The notes beneath the pieces are model-generated. The model had not been told where the DNA came from. It saw only the letters and a program-made list of their open reading frames with translations, and did not search any database. From Ochotona curzoniae (taxonomy: Eukaryota > Chordata > Mammalia > Lagomorpha > Ochotonidae), in the NCBI RefSeq assembly GCF_017591425.1, contig NW_024465777.1:1054001-1118000 (forward strand): 64,000 nt of DNA. The letters are read 5' to 3'. This document shows positions 34,121 to 44,770 of the stretch, in pieces. A program made the translations under genes and the position numbers. Numbering within the stretch: the stretch's first letter is position 1; the number at the start of each line of letters is the position of its first letter.

Positions 34121-34735
34121 ACCAGCATTGTGGCACCGCAGTTAGAATTTGGAATGCTGGTCTGAGTCCTGTCTATACTGCTTTTATTATTATTTTTTTT
34201 TAAGATTCATTTTATTGTTATTGGAGAGACAGAGAGATCTTCCATGCACTGGTTCACTCTCAGGATGGCCACCAAGGCGAGAGCTGGAGCAGCCGAAGCT
34301 GGAAGCCAGGAGCTCCTTCCAGGTCTCCCACATAGGTGCAGGGGGTCCAAGGATGTGAGCTATCCTCTGCTGCTTTCCAAGGTCATAAACAGGGAGCTGC
34401 ATCTGAAGTACAGCAGCCGAGATGTGAACTGGCACCTGTGTGGGATGCCAGGACCGCAGGTAGAAGCTCAGCTTAGTAAGCCATGGTGTCTGTTCTCTGT
34501 GCTGTTTCCATTCAGTTTCCTGCTAATGCACCTGGGAGGCAGAGACAGTGGCCCAAGTGCTTGGGTTCCTGGCACCCATCAGGGAGGTCTGGAGGGAGCT
34601 CCCGGCTCCTGCCTTTGGCCTGATCCAGCCCCGGCTGTTTCAGCCATTTGAGGCATGAACTAGCAGATGGAAGAGATTCTCACTTTCTCTCTCCCACTCT
34701 TCCTTTCAAGTCAATTAATTTTCATGAAAGCTGAA
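34121..34735 (+). mobile_element. C-type SINE split by a second SINE
   Basis: The head of a plus-strand SINE ('ccagcattgtggcaccgcagttag') runs to about 34,183. Its middle and 3' part resume at about 34,490 with 'tcagtttcctgctaatgcacctggg' and end at about 34,735. A minus-strand SINE fills the gap. Joining the two flanks gives the expected order of SINE parts, so the inner element came later. Confidence 0.75.
34186..34489 (-). mobile_element. C-type SINE, minus strand, nested
   Basis: It starts with the reversed A/T tail ('tatttttttttaagattcattttattgttattgg') and 'agagatcttccatgcactggttcactc'. It runs through 'gccaggagctccttccaggtctcccac' to the reversed head. It lies inside the plus-strand SINE described for 34,121-34,735. 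Confidence 0.85.
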
Positions 34736-35926
34736 CAAACCTAGGGATTTTCTAGGAGTGGATGAGAACGGCTCCTGCCCTTGACCGTCAGGGATGCTCC
34801 GTGGTTTTAACCTAACCCAAACTTTTGGGTTATCAAGAGGCCACAGACGAGTTTGTTTCATGACACGAGTAGAAGGCTGGGGCTGTCTGAGGTCTTGACC
34901 TTGGGCTTAGCACTTGCCTCTGGTTTGGCTTCTATTTCTTCCCTCTGAAACTAAACTAAGGAGAACCAGAGAAGAGCCCTTACCTGGAGCCGGGGATGCC
35001 AAGGGGCAGGCAGGAGCCCAGGACCCTGGTCTCAGGGCCTCAGGCGGGGAGGATGCGCTGATGTGCAAACACAATCCAGCTTAGGACAGGATGTGGCTTG
35101 GACAGTGTGGACAGAGAGCAGAAAGTCTAGCATCTGTAGCCACAGCCAGCCCGCCCAGAGGCAACACGGAGAAGCTAGGGGCACCCTGAAAAAGGCGTAT
35201 CAGGTGTGCTAAAGAGCCCAGAGGGCAGCTAACATTGACTTACAAAAAAGCAGAAGTGCTTGTGCATCCAACACACACAGATGTTGGGTAACGCACCGGA
35301 AGAGCTAAGGTGAGGTGCAGTGACGAGCAGCGCCGCTGAGGGGCCACCTCCTGTGGGAGTCCTCCTAAGCTAACAGAAGTCCCTAAATCCTCACGATTGT
35401 ACAAGAGGGATTAGGAGCCCGTGTGTGCAGGGGGATGCTGCGGTGCAGGGATGGGGGACTCACACTACATGTGACCTCAGCTGTGTCTGATTCCGGAAAG
35501 CAAGAGGTGTTTTCAACCTGCCTCAAGGGTTTGGCAGGGTGATGTAGCCGGGGCAGAGTGCATTGGGAGTGGAGACGGCCTCTGCTTTTTCTTTACTGTT
35601 GTCTGTCGGAGCATTGCTACCATGGGCACGGGTTCCCTTGTTTAAACACACAAACAAGCAAACAATTCAGAATAATGCTTCTGAGTCACACATACAGAGG
35701 GTTCCTATTCTGGCTATGCCCTTTACCAACTGTGCGCCCCAGGGCAAAGGACCTCCCGTCTCTGTTGCACTCTCTTCCTCTGTGAAATGAGATGAGGAGC
35801 TGACCCAAGTCGGGAAGACTTGTGAACTCCTTGGTGCCAAGTTGTGAGCTCGGGGTGGGTCTCCAACAAGTGGGAGCTTCTTGTGAGTCTGGGATCTGTG
35901 GTCCAAGTAGCCTGGAAGGCTTCTCA
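34736..35926. other. Single-copy DNA, no gene seen
   Basis: No gene or RNA is recognised. A MIR-like tract lies at 35,690-35,815 ('tgactcacacat...ctctgtgaaatgagatgaggag'). Apart from that I see unique sequence. Confidence 0.45.
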
Positions 35927-36229
35927 GAGGTAGTGGTGCTTGAATTGGCTGTTAAAGGAAGTGTGAGAGTTGGAGGGCAGCACAGGCTCAGAATTGCTTG
36001 GTGGGTTTTAATTACGGGAGCCCGCAAGGAGCAGGGCCAGGCAGGGGAAGGCTAGAGGCTGGAAGGAAGGCTGGGAGGTGAGTGGGCTCTTGTCCTGTGG
36101 GGTCTTGTCATCCCAAGGAGCAAAGGGAGCCACGGAAGGAGTGAGCAGGAACGTGATCCAGTCAGCTCCAAGTTGTAGGAAGACAGCTGGAGGGGGACCC
36201 CGAGTTCTTCGGGTGATGGGACATTCACG
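35927..36229 (+). repeat. Copy A of a 303-bp duplicated segment
   Basis: This segment, from 'gaggtagtgg' to 'cattcacg', recurs at 37,956-38,260 in the same orientation. I count three substitutions and one 2-bp length difference, so identity is near 99 percent. No transposon signature is visible within it. Copy A lies in single-copy DNA with seamless flanks, whereas copy B interrupts a SINE, so A is probably the source. Confidence 0.9.
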
Positions 36230-36744
36230 ATGCCCTCTGCCCTTGGCCTGACCAGGCTCGCTTTGGTCCCATCTGGTTCCAGGAGCCAAGCCAACCACCA
36301 GCCCACAGCCCCAGGCTGCTGCCCAGAAGGCTGGCCGAGCTGGCTGGAGGAGACGCGGCCTCCAGCCTGCAACGGGGAAGTAGAAATATTTGCTCAGCTG
36401 CAAAGAGGAGTTCAGGTCTCTCCTTCCACACGAGGGAGACAGACGCTGACCTCGAGGTGGGGTGCTCCCCCGAGTGCCCCCCCACCTCGGAGCTGTCCCG
36501 AAGAGTCCCTTTCCCTCCCTACGACAGCACCGAGCCCTGATGTCAGCGACCGTGACCTCCGTTTTTTCCCTCTAATCAAACACACCCGCTCCTTTCATCC
36601 TCTCCTCATGTGACAGGCATTGGCCTTTAGTTTTATTTTTAGAGAAACATCCAGATCCAGCGGCCGTTGGTTTCAACCTTCCTTCCACCGGCTGACACCG
36701 TCGGACTGCAGCGCCAGGCCTTTGATGTGAGGCGTCCTGGGCGG

Positions 36745-36905
36745 GCCACTGCTCTGCTGTGTGACCTTGGGCAGCGCCATTAGTCTCTCTGAACCCTGCT
36801 GGGCCTCTTCTCCAAGAAGACATCTGTAGCCCCTCTCTCCAAGTGTCACTGTGGAGACTCAGTGGGCACGTGGGGCAGTGTCTGGCACACAGCGGGTGCT
36901 CCACA
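36745..36905 (+). repeat. MIR ancient SINE
   Basis: The tract 'ctctgctgtgtgaccttgggcagcgccattagtctctctgaaccc' is a clear MIR core. It ends in 'gtctggcacacagcgggtgctc', the usual MIR downstream half. Confidence 0.75.
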
Positions 36906-37061
36906 CCCAGTCACCCCTCACTGTCACTTCCCTTAAGACTCTGGCACCAGGCAGCTGTGTGTTCGCCAACAGCCATGGCTTGATCGTACTCCTGGGCTGA
37001 GCGGACCCCAGCCTGGACTTGGTGACCTTGGCCTCCTGCCATCACACCGGATCCCGCCCCG

Positions 37062-37085
37062 CCCCCCCCCCCCCCCCCCCCCCCC
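37062..37085 (+). repeat. Poly(C) run of 24
   Basis: An uninterrupted run of 24 C, preceded by 'cccgccccg'. Runs of this length are rare in mammalian DNA and prone to sequencing and assembly error. On the minus strand it is G24. Confidence 0.9.
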
Positions 37086-37317
37086 GCTTTGAATGAGGAG
37101 GAGTGGTGACAGTGCCTGGGATAGGTGACATTCTGCAGTGGCCACAGGACATGAGTCTACAGTTATCTTCTTGTGGAGCCTCTCCCCATGCCAACTTTGC
37201 AAAGTCAGATACCCCATGTGGGTTGGATCGCAGATGGCAGGGGACTGCAGATGGTGATATCTAACCCACCATGGGGGGTAGAAACCCCAGTGTGACATTA
37301 GGATGCAATAAAAGTGT

Positions 37318-37643
37318 GTGGGGTTGTCATGGTGGCACGGTGGATTCAGTCGCTGCTTGCATGCCTGCATCTTTTATGGGGGTGCTTGGTTCAAGGCCAG
37401 TTACTCCATCTCCAGTCCAGCTCCATGCTAACACACCTGGGAAAGCAGGAGAAGATGGTCCAAGGGCTTGGGTGCTTGCACTTGGTGGGAGGTCCTATTA
37501 GAGTCACAAACTCCTGGCTTCCGGCTGGTCCTAGTAGCTACGGTCAGCTGGGGAATGAACCAGCAGCGGGCAATTCCTCATTGTTTCTGTCTCTCCTGCT
37601 CTATCACTCTACCTTTCAAATAAACAAAATAAATTCATTAAAA
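37318..37643 (+). mobile_element. Lagomorph C-type SINE, plus strand
   Basis: The head reads 'gggttgtcatggtggcacggtgg'. The middle reads 'ctccagtccagctccatgctaacacacctggg' and the 3' part 'ggggaatgaaccagcagc', with a tail 'ctacctttcaaataaacaaaataaa'. It is an older copy with the 'gctaacacacctggg' middle. Confidence 0.85.
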
Positions 37644-37794
37644 TGCGTGCTTGGCCTCCATTCTTGACACCCTGTCCAGAGCCCTACAAACCCTTATAAT
37701 TTCCTAAGTGACCTAAGCAGGAAGGGATGCAATCTTTGGTACAAAATCTGGCCTTCATCCTCAGTTCCTGACCCCAGAGTCTCATGTAAGCTCC

Positions 37795-38345
37795 AGGTCA
37801 TGTCCCAGCTGCCCCACTTCTGATCCAGTTCCCTGCCAATGCACCTGGAAAAGCAGCAGAGGATAGCCCAAGTGCTTCAGCACCTGCACCCATGTGGAAG
37901 ACCCAGAAGGAGCTCCTGGCTTCAGCCTGGTCCAACCTCAGCAGTTGTGGCCACTGAGGTAGTGGTGCTTGAATTGGCTGTTAAAGGAAGTGTGAGAGTT
38001 GGAGGGCAGCACAGGTTCAGAATTGCTTGGTGGGTTTTAATTACGGGAGCCCGCAAGGAGCAGGGCCAGGCAGGGGAAGGCTAGAGGCTGGAAGGAAGGC
38101 TGGGAGGTGAGTGGGCTCTTGTCCTGTGGGGTCTTGTCATCCCAAGGAGCAAAGGGAGCCACGGAAGGAGTGAGCAGGAACGTGATCCAGTCAGCTCCAA
38201 GTTGTAGGAAGACAGCTGGAAGGGGACCCCCCGAGTTCTCCGGGTGATGGGACATTCACGGTGCTCTCTCTCTCTTTCTCTCCCTCTCCTCTGTAATTCT
38301 GACTTTTAAATACGTAAGTAAATAGATCTTTATTTTAAAAAGAAG
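37795..38345 (+). mobile_element. C-type SINE interrupted by duplicated segment
   Basis: SINE sequence runs from 'aggtcatgtcccagctgcccc' to 'gcagttgtggccact' at 37,955. It is then replaced by the 305-bp copy B, and resumes at about 38,261 with 'gtgctctctctctctttctc' and a tail 'ctgacttttaaatacgtaagtaaatagatc'. The SINE part between '-ggagtgaa-' and '-gaagatc-' is missing, so the insert came with a small loss. Confidence 0.75.
37956..38260 (+). repeat. Copy B of duplicated segment, inside a SINE
   Basis: Nearly identical to 35,927-36,229. Differences seen are 'ggctc' to 'ggttc', 'ggaggggga' to 'ggaagggga', an added CC in the C run, and 'ttcttcgg' to 'ttctccgg'. Both breakpoints fall in SINE sequence. 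No poly(A) tail or target duplication is visible, which argues against L1-mediated retrotransposition. Confidence 0.9.
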
Positions 38346-39925
38346 AAGAAATACAGAAATATGTCTTAAGAATTCTGCACTGGCGGTGATGTTGTCACAC
38401 AGCAACAGGTTACCGACACAGTACTGGAGGAGCAGCCAGAATTGTGAACTGCCCCCGCTGACATAGCATTGTCTGGAGGTAGCAAGTGGCTTTGCCACCA
38501 ACGCTGAGGGGTGGGAAAGGCAGCAAGCCCTCCTCTCCTGCTCACCGGTGGGGTCATGGCTGGCACCCGCTTCAACTTACGATGGGTTAGCAAGAGAGAA
38601 GCAAACACGTTGACCAGATCGTAGCTTTAGTGGCACAGCAAGTTGCAGAGACCCTGGGTGAAGCGTGTGTGTGGATCTTGGGATACAGGGAGCAGGGACA
38701 GTTGAGTGGGCATCACTGGGGCAGTGATCTGGACGTTAGTCTTAGACTCCAGAGGGAGGCCCGCAAGGCTATGAACCCAGCTGCTGCATGGCCCCTCCGT
38801 GTGGCGCTCCTTCCTCCTCCCTTCTGGAGATGGGCAGGGCCTGATCTGCTCCAAGCACATGGACACGATGGCTGGGTGGAGGGTGGGAAGCTTGAAGAGG
38901 ATTGGGGAGCATCCCTTACACAGAATGACTGGGACATTAGAGTGGGAGTTTAGGGTTTGTGGTTGGCCTCAGGGACAAGGGTTTGGGTTTCCATGCCCTA
39001 GAATTCTGGTTCCTAGGGCTGGCGTGGGGGAAGAGACAGAAGGGGAGGATGAGATCGGAGGGAGACTGCTTCCCAGGCTTTCCTCTTGGGATGTCGTGTT
39101 CTGAGTCCTGACAGTGACACCTCAACACTCCTGAACCCCAGATTGAAGGACTCCATGCTCCCTGCTTTTGTCTGCTCTGGGTGGCTCCAGGGCTTGGTGC
39201 CCTGAGCTCCAGCTGCTTTTGCCTGCAAGTGAGCTCCCCACACTTGGAGAGAGGCTGGGAGTGCAGAGCTGGCTGAGCGCTCCAATAGGCTTGGCAGCTC
39301 TCTACATCCCATTGGACAGAGAGGAAGAAGAGAGGGAATGCTCCCTCCCTCTGTTTATATTTTGGGCTATTTTGAAAAGCTGCTTGAGGCGCTTGCACAC
39401 AGGGGCACATTTACACTCATGAGGAAGTGCTCCCAGAAAGGAAACTGGAGTCCCGGGAATGGGTGGGGATGCCACACTGGCTCTCTGTGCTTTGTTCCAC
39501 CATCCCCTCTCAATCACCAGCTCAGCCCCTTCAATGCCCAAGTCAAGCCTCTCCCACAGGAAGGGGCCCTGAAGGTCATCACTTCTACCCTCTTCCCCGG
39601 CCCATTGAGCATCCCAGAGCCCTCTCGCACAGGCTGTAGAAAGATCGCCCGGGGTGATCTGGAGGAGAAACGCAGCAGATGTGATGGCACCGTTTGCTTT
39701 AGGCAGGGCTGGATGCAGCACTTGCAACCTCATCCTCACAGCCAAGTCACTGACCATCCTTCAGTTCTGTTCCTTCCATGGCGACCTCACGACCACTGCT
39801 ACAAAGCAGCTGCTTGCAGATCCAGAACTTCAGCAGGTTTCGCAGAAGGCAGCTGGCATTGGGCAGTACCCAGTTTCGCCACTGCCTGCAACTCTAGGTT
39901 AAGTCACTGCTTGATACATCCCATT

Positions 39926-40185
39926 GGTACAGTAGTTAGTCCTGGCTGTCTCACTTCTGATCCAGCTCCCTGCTAATGCACCTGGAAAAGCAGCAGAGGA
40001 TGGCCAACATGTTTGGGCCCCTGCACCCAAATGAAACTCTTAGCTTCCTCCTTGCTCAGCCTTGCCCATTGTGGCCATTTGGAGAAAGAATCAGCTGGTG
40101 AAAGATCTTTCTCTCCCTCACTCTTTTTGAACTTTGAAATCATTTTCGAATAACTAAGTAAAGTTTTTTTTTTTTTTAAATCTCT
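39926..40185 (+). mobile_element. C-type SINE, plus strand, head shortened
   Basis: The element reads 'ggtacagtagttagtcctggctg', then 'tctgatccagctccctgctaatgcacctgg' and 'tggccatttggagaaagaatcagc'. It ends with an A/T tail followed by T15. Most of the tRNA-like head is missing. Confidence 0.8.
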
Positions 40186-40596
40186 CCAAAGATCTTGGGA
40201 TGTGATATTCCTTTCAGCCAAGCTTAGTCACAAGCCCTGCAGCATCTTTCTCATGCAACTCTGCCTGGAGCTCAACAGTTCCATGCCCACCCAAACTTGA
40301 TGCCCAGAGAACACACAGATGTACTCTTGTCCCATGCGCTTTGCGTATGCTCCCCACAATGGAGAACTCACCTTGTGGGGCAGCCCCGTCCTCTCATAAT
40401 GGGGTTTCTTATAATTCCATGTAATTGCTAATGTCATTTGTTCAACTCATCGTCTTGTGCCTCCAACACCTGGCACAAGGCATGCACAGGGCACAAGCTC
40501 AGTAAATGTCATGAAATTTAGGAGTCAATTCCTGCACCACTCAGCATGTTCCCACCTTAGGACTGGGTAAACGGCATCCATTTTTCTTCTTTTGAC

Positions 40597-40926
40597 TTTA
40601 AAAATATTTAAATGTGTTATTTTCATTTTGTTTGAGAGGTATACACACACACACACATACAATGTGTGTTGGGGAATTCCCCTGCTGCTGCTGGTTCACT
40701 CCCTAAACACCAGCATCAGCCAGGGCTAGACCAGGCAAAGGCAGAAGCCAGGTCTCCCACCTGGGTGGCAGGGATCCAAGTCCTTGAGCTCTCACTGCTG
40801 CCTCCCAGGGTCTGCATTAGCTGTAAACTGGAGTCAGGAGTCAGAAGCCAGGGCTAGGAATCAAACTCAGGCCCTCTGACGTGAGATGCAGGGACTTGAA
40901 CTGCTAGGCTAAAAGCTTGCTCTGGC
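40597..40926 (-). mobile_element. Lagomorph C-type SINE, minus strand
   Basis: The reversed tail is A/T-rich and contains a short (CA)n at 40,643-40,659. It is followed by 'tgctggttcactccctaaacacc', 'gccaggtctcccacctgggtgg' and the reversed head 'cttgaactgctaggctaaaagc'. It marks the left edge of the repeat-dense block. Confidence 0.85.
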
Positions 40927-41199
40927 TACTAATTTTTTTGCATTAGCAGATGAGGAGACCCAATCCCGCCACATGTGCCCCCAGGTCAAACGACACATCT
41001 TGTGATTTTCACTGTGGCCAAGGTTTCAGTCCAGGGGTCTAGTTGGGGAGTATGTCAACAAACTGCGCCTGGGGTGATTTCAAACTTGACTTTCAAGGGC
41101 ACTGGCCAGTGCAGGATCAGTTTCAGTTGTCACCTGCACCACTCAATGCACATCCCAATGCCCCTGGGTGCAGTTGTCTGATCAATCCCGCCCTCAGCT

Positions 41200-43715
41200 T
41201 CGTCTCCCTTGTTAACCAACGGGTAATGTGGCCTAGTCCAGCCCAGCCCATCACAGGCTCAGCCCTCACACATACCAGTGGGTGCTGTGTCTAGTTTGGG
41301 CAACCTCCAGTATCCCCCACCACGCCCATCCCCAGCTCTGGTTTTTGCACATGCCTAAGTGTGCTGCATTCTAGCCTGGCCCATCCCACATCCCAGCTCT
41401 TGTGCACGCTTATGGATATTCAGCTTAGCTCAGCTTGACCTGCCCCCAGACCTGGATCACACATATGTTGACAAATGCTGCTGCCTTAATTAGCTTGGCC
41501 TGCTCCCAGCCTAACTTTTGTGCTCACCAGTGGGAAAGACAGTCCAGCAGGGAAGTGTTCTCAGTTTCCCTAACAGGCCTGCTCACAGCCCCAGATCATG
41601 AACTTGCCAAAGGGTATTGCAAGCCAGGCTGACATGACTCATACCCAGTCCTGGCACTTGCCAGTGGCTGATACAGCTTTTCTCTGCCTGGTCCAACCCC
41701 ATTTCTAATGCTCACCAGTGGAAGCAATGGTCTAACAGGGGAGTTCCTGAAGTTCCACTACAAGGCCCACTCTCAGCTGTGGGTCTTGTGTGTGACAGCA
41801 AGTGCTACAGCCCAGTTTGGCGTGGTCCGCCCCTGGTCTTTGCATTTGCCAGCAGGTGCTGCAGCCTGACTCAGCCTGGCCCACCTCCAGTCCCAGTTCT
41901 CACCAGCAGGTGTAGCAGCCTAGCCCAGTCTGGTTGCCCTCCAGCTCCAGCCCCAGTCCTCGCGTGAACCATTGGGTATTACAGCCCAACCTAGACTGGC
42001 CTGCACCCCATCCTAGCTCTCACTTGTACCAACATGTGCTGTGGATTAGCCCAGCCCAATCTGCCCCCAAGATCTGGTCCACATGCCAGCCGGTGGGTGC
42101 TGTAGCCCACTGTGTCTCGCCTGGTCTGCCCCCCGCCCCAGCTCTCATACTCACCAGCAGGAGCTACAGCCTAGCGAGAAAGTTTCCAAAATTCTCCCAT
42201 CAGGCCTACTCCCAGACCCAGATCTTATATGTGCCAGTGGGTGCTGTGGCTCAGCCTGAAATGGCCCACTCCAAGTCCTAGCACTCACTGACAAGTACTG
42301 TGAATTAGCTCAACTATCCCACATGCATTCCAGCCCTCTCTGGTGGGTGCCACCTAGCCCAGCCTGGGCCATCCCCCAGACCCAGCTTTCATATGAACCA
42401 GTAGGTGCCATGGCCTGGCCAAACCAGTCCTACATTCATTCTTGCTCTTGCATGTGTCAACAGAAGACCCAACTTACATGCATGTTGACTGATACTGCAG
42501 TCTTGCCCAGTCCAGTCTGTCCCCATTCTTGACTCACCAGTGGAAGCTATAGCCTAACAGTGGAATCATGAAAATTCCCCTACCAGGTCCATTCCCTGCC
42601 CCAGATCTTACACATGGTGGTTGCTTCTACCCAGCTTGGAATGGCCCACCCTTAGTCACAAATCTCATTGACATGCGTTGCAGTTTAGCCCAGCCCTGTG
42701 CAGCTCACACCCATTCCTGACTCTCATGCATGCCAGCAGGTGCTGTGGCCTGGCCTGGCACAGCCTGCCCCCAAACCTAGCCCACACACACCTTGATGAG
42801 TATTGCAGCCTTGCCTGGCTTAGTTGCCCCCAGCCTGGCTCACATGCTCTCCAGCAGAAACTACAGCCTAGCAGGGGAGGTCTCCAAGTTTCTTTACCAT
42901 ATCTACTCCCTCACACATGTCAGTGGGTACCATAGCCCTGTTTGGCAAGGTCTGCCCTCAATCCTGGCCTTTGCATGTGCTGGTGGGTGCTGCAACCCGG
43001 CCCAGCTCAACCTCCTCCCAGCCCCAGCTCCTACAAGTGTCAGTGAGTTCTGCAATCTAGCCTAACTCAACCTGTCATCAACCCCCCTACCCCACTCCAG
43101 CTCTCATGTAAACCTGCAGGTACTGTAGTTCTACAGAGGCAGGGCCAAAAATCCCTTACAGAATCTGCCACTTTCTGCTTCGACCAGCAGAGCCAGTAAC
43201 GTGGACACGGAGAGGGTCTAGGGATGAAAAACTGACAGGAGACCAGTGATGGTGGAAGTCTCTGCAAAGTCTTGCTTTATTGCTCCTTCAACTCTCCTTA
43301 TATACTCCCCCCACCCACATCCTCATTTAGCAGGATATTGGATACAGATGAGTCCAATTAGTCTAGGTGTTTTAGCCATAAGCCCAGTTCCTGTTCCTGT
43401 CCAGGCTGATGAGCACTAATCAACTCCTTAGCTCACAACAACTTTCCAGTTCTATCTTCTTCCAGTGGGTAGTGTGGCCCAGCCCGATGTGGCCCACACC
43501 CTACCCCAATACTCATGGGCAGGCACTGTGGCTTGGCCCATCCAGGCATCCCCCAAGCCCCAGATTTTGTGTGTGCCTGTGGTCAGTCGTCAATGCTACT
43601 TAGCCAAGCCCAGGTCTTCCATGTGCCTTGGCCTGACCCAGACATGCCTTGCGGTTATCTCGCCCTCCAAATCACTCTGCCTCAGCTCCCTCACTTACCT
43701 GTGAGTGTAGTGGTC
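41200..43715 (+). repeat. Degenerate ~63-bp satellite with higher-order structure
   Basis: About 35 diverged monomers near 63 bp. A typical unit reads roughly 'ccagtgggtgctgtggcc', then 'tagcccagcctggcc', then 'ccccagccccagctctca'. Anchors 'gtgctgtgg' at 42,035, 'gtgctgtag' at 42,097 and 'gagctacag' at 42,161 show spacings of 62 and 64. A variant unit ('ccag.aggaagcta.agccta.cagggg') recurs at 41,527, 41,715, 42,154, 42,537, 42,851 and 43,113. These spacings are 188, 439, 383, 314 and 262 bp, close to 3, 7, 6, 5 and 4 monomers, so there is a higher-order pattern of variable length. A solo LTR interrupts the array at 43,176-43,440. I do not recognise the family; a position in an unusual L1 5' UTR or a local minisatellite are both possible. 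Confidence 0.8.
43176..43440 (-). mobile_element. Solo ERV LTR (265 bp) with 6-bp TSD
   Basis: On the minus strand the element begins TGTTGTGAGC and ends GGTCGAAGCA. It is flanked by perfect 6-bp direct repeats ACTTTC at 43,170-43,175 and 43,441-43,446. It holds a TATA-like 'tatataagg' (plus positions about 43,298-43,304) and an AATAAA signal (plus 43,276-43,281) in LTR order. TG...CA ends and a 6-bp duplication fit a class II (betaretrovirus-like) ERV. No internal viral sequence remains, as expected after LTR-LTR recombination. Removing it rejoins satellite text across the gap. Confidence 0.85.
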
Positions 43716-44770
43716 CAGTCCATGGAAGTCCCAGAAGGCACTCCAACACATCCCCAGGCCCCTTTCCCCAGACAACCTGCAGCACACTCTCCCAAACTGC
43801 TCTGAGCTGCGTGGTAACAGTGATGGGTCTGGGTTCTGGGCCGTTGTGTCCCAGCCTGACATCTCCCACCTTCCACTTCATGGTGGGGAGCAGAGTTTCC
43901 TGTATATATATATTTTAAAATAGAATAGGCAACTACTAGTCTAGTTAACACAGATTTGGCATTAACCAGGTCCAGGATGCTTGCCAGATATTGGCTGCTT
44001 TTCTCCTAGGAGTGTAACGCCTGTCTAGGTACAACGCAACCTAGACAACTTGTTTTTAAAAGCCCATGGCTTGGAGTTTGGCTGCTAATTTTAATAAATA
44101 ATTTTCTGTTACACTTGATGATGCTGTTGGTCTTATAAGGAAGAAATTTATGACTAGGAATGATGCCTGGCGGATCTTTAGTGACCCACACATGTCATTG
44201 GAATTGCAGTTATTTCCAAATATAAAGTAGTTATTAGATTGGAGCATGGATGCTTGGTCTTCAGAGTTGAGATATGGAGCAGCCATGGGAAATGAGGTAG
44301 ATATCTCATATGGCAAGCATATACAGACATACACACACATGCGTGCACACACAGAGGTGTTCCTCTATGTGCAATTTCAGGATATCGAAAGAACTCCAAA
44401 GTTCTGTGAGCATATATGCTTGTGAAGAAATTACAAAGTGTTCAAGGAAATGATACCCAGTGTTCACCCAGGTCGTGGAACAGATGGTGCCTGTTCCTAC
44501 CAGCCAGATAAATCCACGGGGCACTAGAAGGAATGCTCACAGGGATCTTGCGTCAGTGGTGGAAATAATTATCCCGATATTAATGCTGCCCTGATCCCAC
44601 TTAACAAATCTCCAAAACAAGACTTGAAAACATCAAATGCTCTCCAAACCATGTGATTGTATTCCAGAATAAAGATCAAATTTTTATAGAAATTCAAAAA
44701 GTACGCAATACCCAGTAAGGAAAAATCATGATATCTGGCATATGAGAGAGAGATGCAGGAAAATATGACC
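43716..44770. other. AT-rich DNA of unclear origin
   Basis: No gene is recognised. There is a short TA run near 43,903-43,912. The DNA is AT-rich and may be old repeat material, but I could not match it to a family. CA-rich tracts lie near 44,330-44,355. The strand-overlapping short frames here are uninformative. Confidence 0.35.

Noticed and set aside
41200..43715. CRISPR array
   Set aside because: The repeats are diverged and contiguous with no unique spacers, and the DNA is mammalian. It is a tandem satellite.
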